The translations under genes were made by a program, and so were the position numbers. From contig NZ_JBAWKD010000001.1 of assembly GCF_037095735.1 (NCBI RefSeq), positions 124,001-188,000 of the forward strand: a stretch of 64,000 nucleotides of DNA. Reading direction: 5' to 3'. Under the pieces are notes generated by a model that searched no databases, was not told the origin of the DNA, and saw only the letters and a list, made by a program, of their open reading frames with translations. Below, piece after piece: positions 8,597-18,000 of this stretch. This DNA is from Frigidibacter sp037095735 (lineage in GTDB: Bacteria > Pseudomonadota > Alphaproteobacteria > Rhodobacterales > Rhodobacteraceae). Each line of letters begins with the position of its first letter. Positions within the stretch are counted from its first letter, which is position 1.

Positions 8597-9856
8597 ATGC
8601 GCATCACGATCCTCGCCCTCGGCGCGGCCGTCCTCGCGCTCCCCGGATGCGGGGGGGCCGATTACGCGCCCATCACCTCGCCCCCGCCGGTGAGCCGCGG
8701 CATGCCCGAACCGATCAACCCGTCCTACAGCACCAATCAGGGCTTCGACGACTGGCTGACGGGCTTCCGCGCCCGCGCCCTGTCGCAGGGGATCCTGCCC
8801 GGCACGCTCGACCAGTCGCTGACCGGGGTCGGCTACCAGCCCTCGATCATCAAGCTCGACCAGAACCAGGCCGAGTTCACGAAGTCGGTCTGGGAATATC
8901 TCGACGGCGCGGTCTCGGCCGCGCGGGTCGCGCAGGGCCAGCAGATGCTGGCACAGCACGCCGATGTGCTCGACCGGATCGAGCGGCGCTACGGCGTGCC
9001 GAAAGAGGTGGTGCTGGCCGTCTGGGGGATGGAGAGCAACTACGGCGGCAACCGCGGCCGGACCGAGGTTATCCCGGCACTGGCGACGCTGGCCTATGAC
9101 GGGCGGCGCGGCGAGTTCTTCGAGGGCGAGCTTCTGGCCGCGCTGCGCATCGTGCAGGCGGGCGACGTCGACGCGCGGCACATGACCGGCAGCTGGGCGG
9201 GGGCGATGGGCCATACCCAGTTCATGCCCAGCTCGTTCCTGCGCCACGCGGTCGATTTCACCGGCGACGGGCGGCGCGACATCTGGTCGGACGACCCGAC
9301 CGACGCGCTGGCCTCGACCGCGTCGTATCTTGCGCAGTCCGGCTGGCGGCGCGGCCAGCCCTGGGCGGTCGAGGTGCGGCTGCCGGTGAACTTCGACCTC
9401 GGCCTGACCGGGCGCGGCACCGACCGCCAGTCGCGCGACTGGGCGGCGATGGGCATCCGCACCGCGAGCGGCGGCGGCTTGCCCGACCTCGACCGCTCGT
9501 CGATCTTCCTGCCCGCGGGCATCCGCGGCCCGGCCTTCCTGGTGGGCGCGAACTACACGGCGATCCGCACCTACAACGCCTCGGACAGCTACGTTCTGGG
9601 CGTGGGCCTGCTGAGCGACGCGATCGCCGGCCGTCCGGGCCTTGCCGGCAGCTGGCCGCGCGGCGACCGCGCGCTGAGCTCGGCCGAACGCAAGGAGATG
9701 CAGGAACTGCTGACCTCGCGCGGCTACGACACTCAGGGCACAGACGGCAAGCTGGGCCCGAACACGGTCGAGGCGCTGCGCAACTGGCAGGCCGCGAACG
9801 GCATCCTGCCCGACGGCTATCCCAGCGCCGCGATGCTCGCCCGCCTGCGCGGCTGA
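8597..9856 (+). CDS. MltB-type lytic murein transglycosylase lipoprotein
   Basis: Cleaves the MurNAc-GlcNAc bond of peptidoglycan with formation of 1,6-anhydro ends. Residues 1-18 form a lipoprotein signal with a lipobox-like LPGC ending at C18, so periplasmic and outer-membrane anchored. The SLT_2 catalytic domain (about residues 45-345) has the glutamate E146 in VWGMESNYGGNRG and the downstream GSWAGAMGHTQFMPSSF signature. A peptidoglycan-binding domain 1 occupies about residues 360-419 (GTDGKLGPNTVEALRNWQ). Length and architecture match alphaproteobacterial MltB-family enzymes of about 400 residues. Confidence 0.95.
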   Translation: MRITILALGAAVLALPGCGGADYAPITSPPPVSRGMPEPINPSYSTNQGFDDWLTGFRARALSQGILPGTLDQSLTGVGYQPSIIKLDQNQAEFTKSVWEYLDGAVSAARVAQGQQMLAQHADVLDRIERRYGVPKEVVLAVWGMESNYGGNRGRTEVIPALATLAYDGRRGEFFEGELLAALRIVQAGDVDARHMTGSWAGAMGHTQFMPSSFLRHAVDFTGDGRRDIWSDDPTDALASTASYLAQSGWRRGQPWAVEVRLPVNFDLGLTGRGTDRQSRDWAAMGIRTASGGGLPDLDRSSIFLPAGIRGPAFLVGANYTAIRTYNASDSYVLGVGLLSDAIAGRPGLAGSWPRGDRALSSAERKEMQELLTSRGYDTQGTDGKLGPNTVEALRNWQAANGILPDGYPSAAMLARLRG

Positions 9857-10357
9857 CCCCCGCGCCGACGTCGGACGACGCGCCGGCAAGCCGCCGTCGG
9901 ATGGCCGAAGCCTCGCCCCATGGGACCGCCGGCTTGCCAGCCCCCGCCTGACGGCGCCGCGCCACAACGGGGCAAGCGCCCTTCTGCAGGGCCCGCGCCG
10001 GACGCACCGGCGCAGCGCACCGCCAAGCCGCTCCCGCGGCCGTCGTCGGGGTCAGCACATTGCCGGCGCCGGTGAACCCGCAGGCTGACTCGGCAGGCTG
10101 CTTCGGCAGACCGGCCCGGCGAATCCGTCCAAGGTCTTGACGATGCGGGCGGACCCGGCACCGGGACCACGCCGAATGCCCTGCGCTGCGCGAAGGGCCG
10201 GCAGATGTGTCCCCGGCATGGCACCCTCGGGCCGGCGCATGCCGCGCCGAGCAAAGCCGGGACCGAAGCAGGACCATCCCCGCCCTCCCGGTCGCCGCCC
10301 CGGTCACAGGCCCCGGTCGCAGCCCGCTGCGCTGGCGCCTGTCGGGTCGTGCGGCGC
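9857..10357. other. 501-base stretch with no gene
   Basis: GC-rich spacer between two gene ends (mltB-type and mocR, convergent). Open frames here have no recognisable protein and poor composition. I see only short inverted repeats, for example GGCAAGCCG (9885-9893) against CGGCTTGCC (9930-9938), which could be a weak bidirectional terminator structure. Nothing else supportable. Confidence 0.5.
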
Positions 10358-11767
10358 TCAACCCGTGCCCTCGGCCAGCAGCCGGTTCAGCCGCCGCGCC
10401 GCTGCGGCCAGCACATCGGCCGAGCCGCCCGAGAAGCCCAGCACCAGCCCCGTGTCGCGCACGGGGCCAAGGTGCATCGGCCCCAGCGCCCGCCCGCCCA
10501 GCCCCGCCGCCTGCGCCAGCGACAGAAGTCGCGCCTCGTCGACCGGGCCGCGGGCGATCAGGTGCAGGCCCTGATCGGGCGGCAGCGCCGACAGCGGCCC
10601 CTCGGCCAGCGCCGCGACCAGCGCGTCGCGCGCCCCCCGCACCCGCCGCCGTGCGCGCACGAGGTGGCGCGAGAAATGCCCCTCGGCCAGGAAGTCCGCC
10701 AGCGGCGCCTCGGTCAGCACCGGCGGATAGCGGTCTGTGCGGTCGCGCAGGCGCAGCACCGGGTCCAGCAGCGGCGCGGGCAGCACCAGATAGCCGGTAC
10801 GAAGCCCGGGATAAAGCGCCTTCGAGAAGGTGCCGACATAGATCACCCGCCCCGCCCCATCCATGCCCTGCATCGCCGCCAGCGGCGGGCCGGCATAGCG
10901 GAACTCGCTGTCGTAATCGTCCTCGATCACCCAGGCCCCCGCCGCCGCCGCCCAGTCCAGAAGCGCAAGACGGCCCCGCATCGACAGTGCCACGCCCAGC
11001 GGGAACTGGTGCGAGGGCGTGACATAGGCGGCCCTTGCTGCGGGGGCGGCGGCGATGCCTGCCGCGACCTCCAGCCCCTCGGGGCCGACCGGCACCGGCA
11101 CCGGCGCCAGCCCCGCCCCCAGCACCGCCGCCCGCGCCTGCCCATAGCCCGGATCCTCGAGCCAGACCTGCGCCCCCGGGGCCAGCACCCCGCGCAGCAC
11201 CAGGTCGAGCGCCTGCTGGCTGCCAGAGGTGATGACGATCTGTCCCGGGTCGCAGCGCACCCCGCGCGCCGTGCCCAGATAGGCCGCGATCGCCTCGCGC
11301 AGGCTGCGGTTGCCCTGCGGGTCGCCGTAATGGAACTGCCCCGCCACCGGGCGGGTGGCATGGCGCAGCAGCAGCCGCCGGAACGCCTCTGCGCTCACCC
11401 GGTCGGGCATCGCCGCCCCCAGCGCCGCTGGGAACACCTCTGGCCGCGGCCTCTCGGCCGCGGGCACCGGCGCCGACGGCGGCCGCAGCAGCGGCACCCG
11501 TCCCGCGACGAAGGTGCCCGCGCCGGTGCGCGCCTCGGCGAAGCCCTCGGCCACCAGCATCTCGAAGGCCGCCACCGCCGCGCCGCGCGCGATCGCGAAC
11601 CGCGCCGCCAGATCGCGTGTCGTCGGCAGCTTGGTGCCCGAAGGTAGCGCCCCGGTCTCGATCAGCCCGCGCAGCGCCCGGTACAGCGCCAGCCGCCGCG
11701 GGCCGTCCTGCGGCAGCACCGGCACCAGCGCCGACAGATCGGGCAAATTGGTTCGCTCACTCTCCAT
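10358..11767 (-). CDS. MocR-family transcriptional regulator (GntR DNA-binding plus aminotransferase-I domain)
   Basis: A 469-residue fusion typical of MocR/PdxR/GabR regulators. The N-terminal GntR winged helix (about residues 25-90) has LPSGTKLPTTRDLAARF; the C-terminal fold-type I aminotransferase domain has QFHYGDPQGNRSLREAI, the SGSQQALDL loop and the PLP-binding lysine K316 in VGTFSKALYPGLRTGYL. I chose the ATG at 11767, preceded by AGAGG; a TTG 24 bases upstream is possible. It is divergent from a PNPOx-fold gene with only 70 bases between the starts, so it probably controls that gene and itself in response to a PLP-related ligand. Confidence 0.93.
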   Translation of the reverse strand: MESERTNLPDLSALVPVLPQDGPRRLALYRALRGLIETGALPSGTKLPTTRDLAARFAIARGAAVAAFEMLVAEGFAEARTGAGTFVAGRVPLLRPPSAPVPAAERPRPEVFPAALGAAMPDRVSAEAFRRLLLRHATRPVAGQFHYGDPQGNRSLREAIAAYLGTARGVRCDPGQIVITSGSQQALDLVLRGVLAPGAQVWLEDPGYGQARAAVLGAGLAPVPVPVGPEGLEVAAGIAAAPAARAAYVTPSHQFPLGVALSMRGRLALLDWAAAAGAWVIEDDYDSEFRYAGPPLAAMQGMDGAGRVIYVGTFSKALYPGLRTGYLVLPAPLLDPVLRLRDRTDRYPPVLTEAPLADFLAEGHFSRHLVRARRRVRGARDALVAALAEGPLSALPPDQGLHLIARGPVDEARLLSLAQAAGLGGRALGPMHLGPVRDTGLVLGFSGGSADVLAAAARRLNRLLAEGTG

Positions 11768-11792
11768 CGAATTGGACCTCTTCCGAACCAAT
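11747..11792. promoter_or_regulatory. Candidate MocR operator: three ATTGG boxes
   Basis: Between and slightly inside the divergent mocR and PNPOx genes lie ATTGG boxes at 11747-11751 and 11771-11775 in direct orientation and an inverted CCAAT at 11788-11792. The outer boxes form a perfect 9-base inverted repeat (ATTGGTTCG/CGAACCAAT). Two direct plus one inverted box is the arrangement described for several MocR regulators (PdxR, GabR types). Confidence 0.5.
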
Positions 11793-11837
11793 CGCGCAGG
11801 CTATCGGTGGGGCCTCCCTGACCGAAAGGCAAGCCCG

Positions 11838-12578
11838 ATGTCCGACACGCTCACGCCCTCCGCCGTAGACACCGCCCCTGAAGCCTACCCGGTGAGCGCC
11901 CGCAACCGCGTCAAGCGCGTGCACGAGCGCGGGTCTTACGACCACGAGACGGTGCATGCGATCCTCGACAGCGCGATGCTCTGCCATGTCGCCTATGTCA
12001 TCGACGGCCAGCCCTATGCGACGCCGACGATCCACTGGCGCGAGGGCGACATGCTCTACTGGCACGGCTCGTCCGCCAGCCGGATGCTGCGCCACCTGAA
12101 GGCGGGGACGCCGGCCTGCCTGACCGTCTCGCATCTCGACGGGCTGGTGCTGGCGCGGTCGGGATTCAATCACTCGGTCAACTACCGCGCCGCAATGTGC
12201 TTCGGCACCGCGCGGCTGGTAGAGGACGAGGCCGAGAAGGCCCGCGCGCTGGTGGGCGTGGTCGACCGCTTCTACCCCGACCGCAGCGCCGGGCTGCGCC
12301 GGATCACCGCGCAAGAGACCAAGGCCACCACGGTGATCGCGATGCGCATCGACGAGGCCTCGGCCAAGATCCGCGCCAAGGGCGTCGGCGACGAGCCCGA
12401 GGACATGGATTTCCCCGCCTGGGCCGGGGTGATCCCGGTGCGCACGGTGATCGGCGCGACCGAGACCTGCCCGAAGATCCCCGCCGGGATCGAGCGCCCC
12501 GCAACGCTGGCTCCCTATGCCGAGGGCGCGGTGCTCGATGCCGCCCTGCTGGCGACACAGCGGATCTACGAGGGCTGA
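11838..12578 (+). CDS. Pyridoxamine 5'-phosphate oxidase-family (flavin-reductase-like split-barrel) protein
   Basis: 246 residues with a split-barrel FMN-binding fold of the Pyridox_ox_2 group. Visible features are RVHERGSYDHETVHAILDSA, the VIDGQPYATPTIHWREGDMLYWHGS strand pair and FNHSVNYRAAMCFG. Relatives are often annotated as PNPOx-like or nitroimidazole-resistance-like; true PdxH catalytic residues cannot be assigned. Its partner is the divergent MocR regulator, and many MocR genes sit beside vitamin B6 or amine metabolism genes, so a B6- or flavin-linked reaction is likely. The start at 11838 was taken as the first ATG of the homologous region; the upstream site is weak (AAGG at 11826). 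Confidence 0.85.
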   Translation: MSDTLTPSAVDTAPEAYPVSARNRVKRVHERGSYDHETVHAILDSAMLCHVAYVIDGQPYATPTIHWREGDMLYWHGSSASRMLRHLKAGTPACLTVSHLDGLVLARSGFNHSVNYRAAMCFGTARLVEDEAEKARALVGVVDRFYPDRSAGLRRITAQETKATTVIAMRIDEASAKIRAKGVGDEPEDMDFPAWAGVIPVRTVIGATETCPKIPAGIERPATLAPYAEGAVLDAALLATQRIYEG

Positions 12579-12954
12579 ACCCGCGCCGCAGGGGCGCGGC
12601 ACCGGAGCGGCGGGTCCGAACCGGGGACGACAAGGCTCCGAAGTCGGGCGAGAACAGCCGCCGCCGGTCGCCCCACGCGGGCGGTCCTGCGGCTGCCGTC
12701 TGTGATGCCCCTGCCCTGCGCCGCCGCGTACCCGAAGCGTGATCCTCGCTGCCCGACCGGGGTTCGGGGCCACGCGCGGTCCGGACGATCCCCGTGCCCA
12801 AGGCAGGCCGGCAGGGAAACGGTCGTTTCCGCTGCGCGCGGCCCCTCCCCTTCCTTGTGCGCTCGGGCAGCGCGGGGGAGGCAGGGCGACTCGCGCATCG
12901 GGTCACTGCGGGGCAAGGCGCCCGAAGGTGCCCCTCGCCAGCCTGCGGGCCGGC
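12579..12954. other. 376-base stretch with no gene
   Basis: Lies between convergent ends of the PNPOx-family gene and pbpC. A CCGCGCC/GGCGCGG hairpin starts 2 bases after the PNPOx stop (12581-12599) without a U-tract, and GGAAACG-GT-CGTTTCC forms a perfect 7-base-arm palindrome at 12815-12830. No coding potential recognised. Confidence 0.5.
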
Positions 12955-15093
12955 CTATCGCAACCGCAGCTCGACGCCCGAGGCTCGCCCGGCGGCGTCG
13001 ATCACCGACAGCGAAAGGAAGCCCGGTCCCTCGGCCGGCAGCACCACCTCGCGCTCGGGGGATGCGGCCAGCACCGGGCGGCCGTTGGCCAGCCAGGTGA
13101 AGGGCGGCGTGCCGTCGCGCACCTTGGCCACCAGCTGCCCGCGCGGCACCGCGACCTCGGCCCCTGACGGCGGGAAGGCCAGCTTCGGCGCGTCCGACGC
13201 CTCGCCCCGCGGCGCGAAATGGCGCAGCGGCAGCGGCAGGCGGTCGTTCGGCAGGATCAGCGTGCCGGGCGGCGGGGCCGGGCGCGCCACGGTCCCGAGC
13301 CGCCCGAAGGCCTCGACCATCAGGGGCGCCGCCAGATCGCCGCCGAAGGCGCCGGGCACCGCGGTGCCATCCGCGCGGCCCATCCAGACCGCGACCACAT
13401 GCGCGCCGTCGAAGCCCACCGCCAGCGCGTCGCGGTGGCCGTAGCTCGTGCCGGTCTTCCAGGCGATCCGCCCCGCCTGCCCCCCGCCAGGAGGGGTCAG
13501 ACCCGCCAGCACCTCGCCCACCTGCCAGGCGGCCTCGGGCCGCATCAACCGCCCCGGCAGCGGACTGGCGGTTCCGGCCAGCGCCGAGATCCGCACCGGC
13601 GCCCCCAGCCGCGCGAGCCCCGCATAGGCCCCGGCCAGATCCTGCAGGCTGATCCCGAGCCCGCCCAGCGCCACCGCCAGCCCCGGCGCGCCCGCCAGCC
13701 GCGGCGCGGCACCCGCCGCCTCGAGCGTAGCGACCAGCCGCGCGGGCCCCACCGCCTCGGCCAGCGCCACCACCGGCAGGTTCAGCGACAGCTGCAACGC
13801 TTCGCGCGCGGGCAGCGTGCCGCGGAACTGGCGGTCGAAATTCTGCGGCGCATAGCTGCCGAAGCGCATCGGCCGGTCCTCGACCAGCGTTTCGGGATGG
13901 GCGAGGCCCGCGTCGAAGGCCAGCCCGTAGACGAAAGGCTTCAACGTCGAGCCGGGCGAGCGCAATGCCTGCGTCAGATCGAGCCAGCCGCCCCGCACCC
14001 CGTCGCCCCAGTCCGCACCGCCGACCGAGGCGAGGATCTCGCCCGAGCGGTGGTCGACGACGACCATCGCCACCGACAGCCGCTGGCCTGCATTGACGAC
14101 GGCCCGCGCCGCCAGATCCTGCAGGCTGCGCTGCAGGCCCGCGTCGATAGTCGAGCGGATCACGCCCATGCCGGGGTTTTCGGCGCGCAGCCGGTCGGCC
14201 AGCTGCGGTGCGAGCTGCGGCGGATCGCGGCGCCGCTGCGGCACCGGTTCGGCCCGCGCGGCGGCGGCGCCGGCCGCGTCGATCAGCCCCGCGGCCTCGG
14301 CCCGCGCCAGCACCCGGTCGCGGCCGGCCCGCGCGGCCTGCGCGTCGCGGTCGGGCCGACGCGCCTCGGGCGCCTGCGGCAGCGCGACCAGCAGCGCGGC
14401 CTCTGCCGGGGTCAGCCGCCGCGGCGCGTGTCCGAACCAGGCGAGGCTCGCGGCACGGATCCCCTCGATATTGCCGCCATAGGGCGCGAGCCGCAGGTAG
14501 AGGTCGAGGATCTGGTCCTTGGTCAGCCGCCGTTCCAGTGCCAGCGCGACCCGGATCTGGCGCAGCTTGCCCGCGAGCCGCCCGGTGCCCGACCCCTCGA
14601 TCAGCCGCGCGACCTGCATGGTCAGGGTCGAGCCGCCCGAGACCACCCGCCCCTGCACCAGCGCCTGCCCGACGGCCCGCAGCATCGCCAGCGGGTCGAC
14701 GCCCGCGTGGCGGTCGAAGCGGCGGTCCTCGTAGGTGGTCAGCAGCGCCAGGAACGCGGGATCGACCGGGCCGGGGTCGAGCCTCCAGCGCCCCCCGGCC
14801 ACCGTCCAGGCCCGCAGCAGGCTGCCGTCGCGGGCGATAAGCTCGGTCCCGGTCTCGATGGCGAGGGGCGGCAGGACCGTTGACCCGATCCAGGCATCGA
14901 CCCTGTCGCGGGCGGTGGCCAGCGCGGCGGCGAGAAGGGCCGCAGCGAAGAGCGCGCGCGCGAGGGAGCGGTCACGCGGCACGGGCCGGACCGGGCCAGA
15001 GGGGGCTCTGCCCCCGCGGCTGCGCCGCTCCCCCGGGATATTTGGGCCAATGCGAAAACGCGAAGAGGGGTGCGCTCGGCCGCCTGGGATCAC
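12955..15093 (-). CDS. pbpC: Penicillin-binding protein 1C
   Basis: A bifunctional class A PBP (glycosyltransferase GT51 plus transpeptidase). In the 712-residue reading from the GTG at 15093, the GT51 domain has EDRRF with catalytic E122 and GGSTLTMQVAR; the transpeptidase has S382xxK385 (GSTLKPF), an SLN motif (LQLSLNLPV) and KTGTSYG near residue 545; a BiPBP_C beta domain ends the protein (about 625-712). The start is doubtful. The GTG overlaps the stop of the upstream alpha-2-macroglobulin gene (GTGA), which suggests coupling, but residues 9-33 are encoded by a dispersed intergenic repeat. A downstream GTG at 14982, just before the membrane anchor (SLARALFAAALLAAALA), may be the real start. 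PBP1C and bacterial alpha-2-macroglobulin are a known conserved pair. Confidence 0.93.
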   Translation of the reverse strand: MIPGGRAHPSSRFRIGPNIPGERRSRGGRAPSGPVRPVPRDRSLARALFAAALLAAALATARDRVDAWIGSTVLPPLAIETGTELIARDGSLLRAWTVAGGRWRLDPGPVDPAFLALLTTYEDRRFDRHAGVDPLAMLRAVGQALVQGRVVSGGSTLTMQVARLIEGSGTGRLAGKLRQIRVALALERRLTKDQILDLYLRLAPYGGNIEGIRAASLAWFGHAPRRLTPAEAALLVALPQAPEARRPDRDAQAARAGRDRVLARAEAAGLIDAAGAAAARAEPVPQRRRDPPQLAPQLADRLRAENPGMGVIRSTIDAGLQRSLQDLAARAVVNAGQRLSVAMVVVDHRSGEILASVGGADWGDGVRGGWLDLTQALRSPGSTLKPFVYGLAFDAGLAHPETLVEDRPMRFGSYAPQNFDRQFRGTLPAREALQLSLNLPVVALAEAVGPARLVATLEAAGAAPRLAGAPGLAVALGGLGISLQDLAGAYAGLARLGAPVRISALAGTASPLPGRLMRPEAAWQVGEVLAGLTPPGGGQAGRIAWKTGTSYGHRDALAVGFDGAHVVAVWMGRADGTAVPGAFGGDLAAPLMVEAFGRLGTVARPAPPPGTLILPNDRLPLPLRHFAPRGEASDAPKLAFPPSGAEVAVPRGQLVAKVRDGTPPFTWLANGRPVLAASPEREVVLPAEGPGFLSLSVIDAAGRASGVELRLR
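14998..15058 (-). repeat. Rhodobacteraceae-type intergenic hairpin repeat (copy 1)
   Basis: Read on the minus strand: a conserved box containing CGCATTGGCCCAAATATCCC, then a GCGGC/GCCGC hairpin (15016-15028) and a GGGGGC/GCCCCC hairpin (15001-15015). The same box and hairpin order occur twice at 45.75-45.90 kb on the plus strand. Here the element lies at the junction of the alpha-2-macroglobulin gene and pbpC, inside the longest pbpC reading. Confidence 0.8.
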
Positions 15094-18000
15094 TCGGCAA
15101 TGGTGACCTCGCCGGTGGCGGTCCGGGCGCGGAACTCGGGGCGGTACATGTCCTCGAGGCTGGCGGCGGGCTGGTGGAAGCGGCCGGGCGTCACCGCGCG
15201 CAGGATGTAGGCGAGGCGGAAGGCCGCGCCGTCCTGCGCGTCAACGGCGGCGCGGAAGCGCTCGGCCCGGAACTCGGCGCTGGCCGGTTCCGCGGTCTCG
15301 AGCCAGTCGAGCGCCGCGATGTCGCCGCCGCGGATCAGGGCCGGGTTGTCGATCTCGATCCCCGCGGGCAGCGGGTCGTCGATCATCAACCGCGCAGCGC
15401 CGCCCTCGAGCGGGGTGATGTCGAGCACCGCCACGAGGCGATCGCCCTGTTTCAGCGCGCCGATCTCGGCCGGATCGCCGTCGAGCGTGTAATAGCTGCG
15501 CGCGATGCGCCAGCCGCGACCGCCCTCGGGCTCGGGCTCGGCCGGCGTGCCGAAGGTGGTCAGCGTCAGGTCGGTCGGGCGGTCGCCCGCGTTGGTCAGC
15601 GTCATCGGCGCCGGCAGGTCGTCATAGGCGCGCAGGAACGGCCCCGCGACCGGCGCGCCGGCGAGCGTCAGCCGCGGCGCCGCGCTGCCCGCGATCAGCG
15701 CCTGCGTGGCCAGAAGCGACCAGGCAGCCTCTTGCGTCGAGACCGCGGTCGCATCGCCCAGGCCCTGCGCCACGCGCGTCGCCAGGCCTGGGTCGGCACC
15801 CGCGGTCGAGCCCGCCTCGGTCGCCAGCGCCAGCACCGCCGCCGCATCGCGCAGCGGCGTGCCGTAATCGGCGCGCCACACCTGCCCCTCGGGCGCGGCG
15901 CCGCGCGCCATCGCCACGGCGCGGGCGAACATCGCGTCGGCCCGCGCCTGCTCGCCCACCATCGCCAGCGCCGCGCCGAGCTGGGCCGCGGCGATCGGCG
16001 TGTCGAACGCCGCGGGCTTCTGGTCTGCGTAATAGCGCACGTCGCCGATCGCCGCCGCGCCCTCGCGCGCCAGCACCATCAGCGCATACGCCCAGGGGCC
16101 GCCGTCCGCGTCGAACTCGGGCGCGTAGGAAAGCTGGCTGCGCAGGTTGTCGAGCGCGGCACGGAAAGCGGTCTCGGGCACCGCGTGGCCGGTGGCGCGG
16201 GCGCGCGACAGGAAATCGGTCACATAGGCATCGAGCCAGAGATCGCCGGCATCCGGCCGCCAGAGCCCGAAGCTGCCGCCCGCCGACTGGTTCAGCAGCA
16301 CTTTTCCGATCGCCCCGGCGATGCGGGCATCCAGATCGCCCGCGCCCTTCGCCCCCATCGCCCCGGCGACCGACGACAGGTAGAGAAGCGGCAGCGCCTT
16401 CGAGGTCACCTGTTCCGTGCAGCCGTAGGGATAGGTGTCGAGCCGGTGCAGAAGGCCCGCCGCGTCGAAGCGCGCGACCGGCCCCGCGGCCAGCGTCATC
16501 CGCCCCGTTCCCGGCACCAGCCCCGCGAAGGCATCCGCGGTCACGGTGAAACCCTGCCCCGGCGCCAGCGAGACGCGGGTCTGCCGCGCGACCTCGGGGT
16601 CGAGAACCCGCACCGGCAGGCGCAGCACCTGCTCGAGCCGCGCCCCGCCGGGCGGGGTCAGCGCGACGCGGATCTCGCCGTCGCCGGCCGCGGGCCCCGC
16701 GGTCAGCGGCACCGTCACCGCCTGTCGCCCGCCCTCGGCCAGCGTCACCGTCGCCGGCGCGGCGCCAAGGGTGACGCCCTGCCCCGTGACCTCCAACGCC
16801 ATCTCGCCCGCCGGACCCTTGGCATGGGCGATGTCGAGCCTGAGCCGCGCCGCGTCGCCGGGGGCAAGGAACCGCGGCAGGCTTGCCGTCACCACCACCG
16901 GGTCGCGCACCAGCACCTGCGCCTGCGCCTGCCCGACGCCGGTCTGCGACCAGGCGATCGCCATCAGCCGGACCGAGCCGTTGAAGGCCGGCAGGTCGAA
17001 GCGCGCCCGCGCCAACCCGTCCGGCCCCACCGTCACCGGGCCCGAGACGAAGGCCAGCAGGTCCTCGGTCGGCGGCGGGCCCTGCAGGCCCATTGCCGCC
17101 GCTCCGTCACCGCCCGAGCGTACCATGCCCGGTCGCCCGGCCTGCCCGTCGATCAGCCGCCCGTAGAGGTCGCGCAGCGCGACGCCCAGCCGGCGCTGGC
17201 CGAAGTAATGCGCGCCCGGGTCCGGGGCCTTGAAACCGGTCAGGTTCAGGATGCCCTCGTCCACCGCGGCGATCACCGCCGTCGCGGTCTCGCCCGGCGC
17301 GATGCCCTCGACCTTCAGCGCGACCTCCAAGGGCCCGCGCGGATCGGCCTCGGCCGGGGCCTGCAGGCTCGCGGTCAGGCGATGCGCGCCGGGGTCGACC
17401 GCGGCATGGGCGAGGCCCAGCGCCCGGACCGGCGCCTGTTCCGCCTGGGTCTGGTCAAGCGGTCGCACAAGCGTCGCCGCGACATAGGCGCCCGCCCCCC
17501 AGGCGTCGGTCACCGGCAGCGCGATCTCCTGCGCGCCCGCCGTCACCGCGACCGCGCGGCTGTCGATCAGCCGGTCGGAGACCACGTTGACCAACGCGGT
17601 GCCGGCCGTGGCCGCCTCGATCCGAAGCAGCGCCGTGTCGCCGGGGCGATAGGCGGCGCGGTCGAGCGCCACCGTCAGCCGGTCGGGCGTGTCGGTCCCC
17701 GCCCCGGCCGCGTACCAGCCCGAGGGAAAGCCCGTCGAGGTCGTGGCCCCGCCCGGGCCCGTCACCACCAGCTCGTATTCGCCCCAGTCGGTCGGCAGCG
17801 CGATCCGGCCCGGCGCGGCAGGGTCCAGCGTCAGGACCCCTGCGTCGATCTCGGTCCGGGTCGTCACCGGCTCCCACTGCCATTCGCCGTAAAGCACGTA
17901 CCATTGCCAGTCGGTCTCGACCCGGTTCAGCCGCCAGCGGACGTCGAGCGCGACCGGCTGCGCATCGGGGCCCAGCGCCAGCACGTCGAACCGCGCCTCG

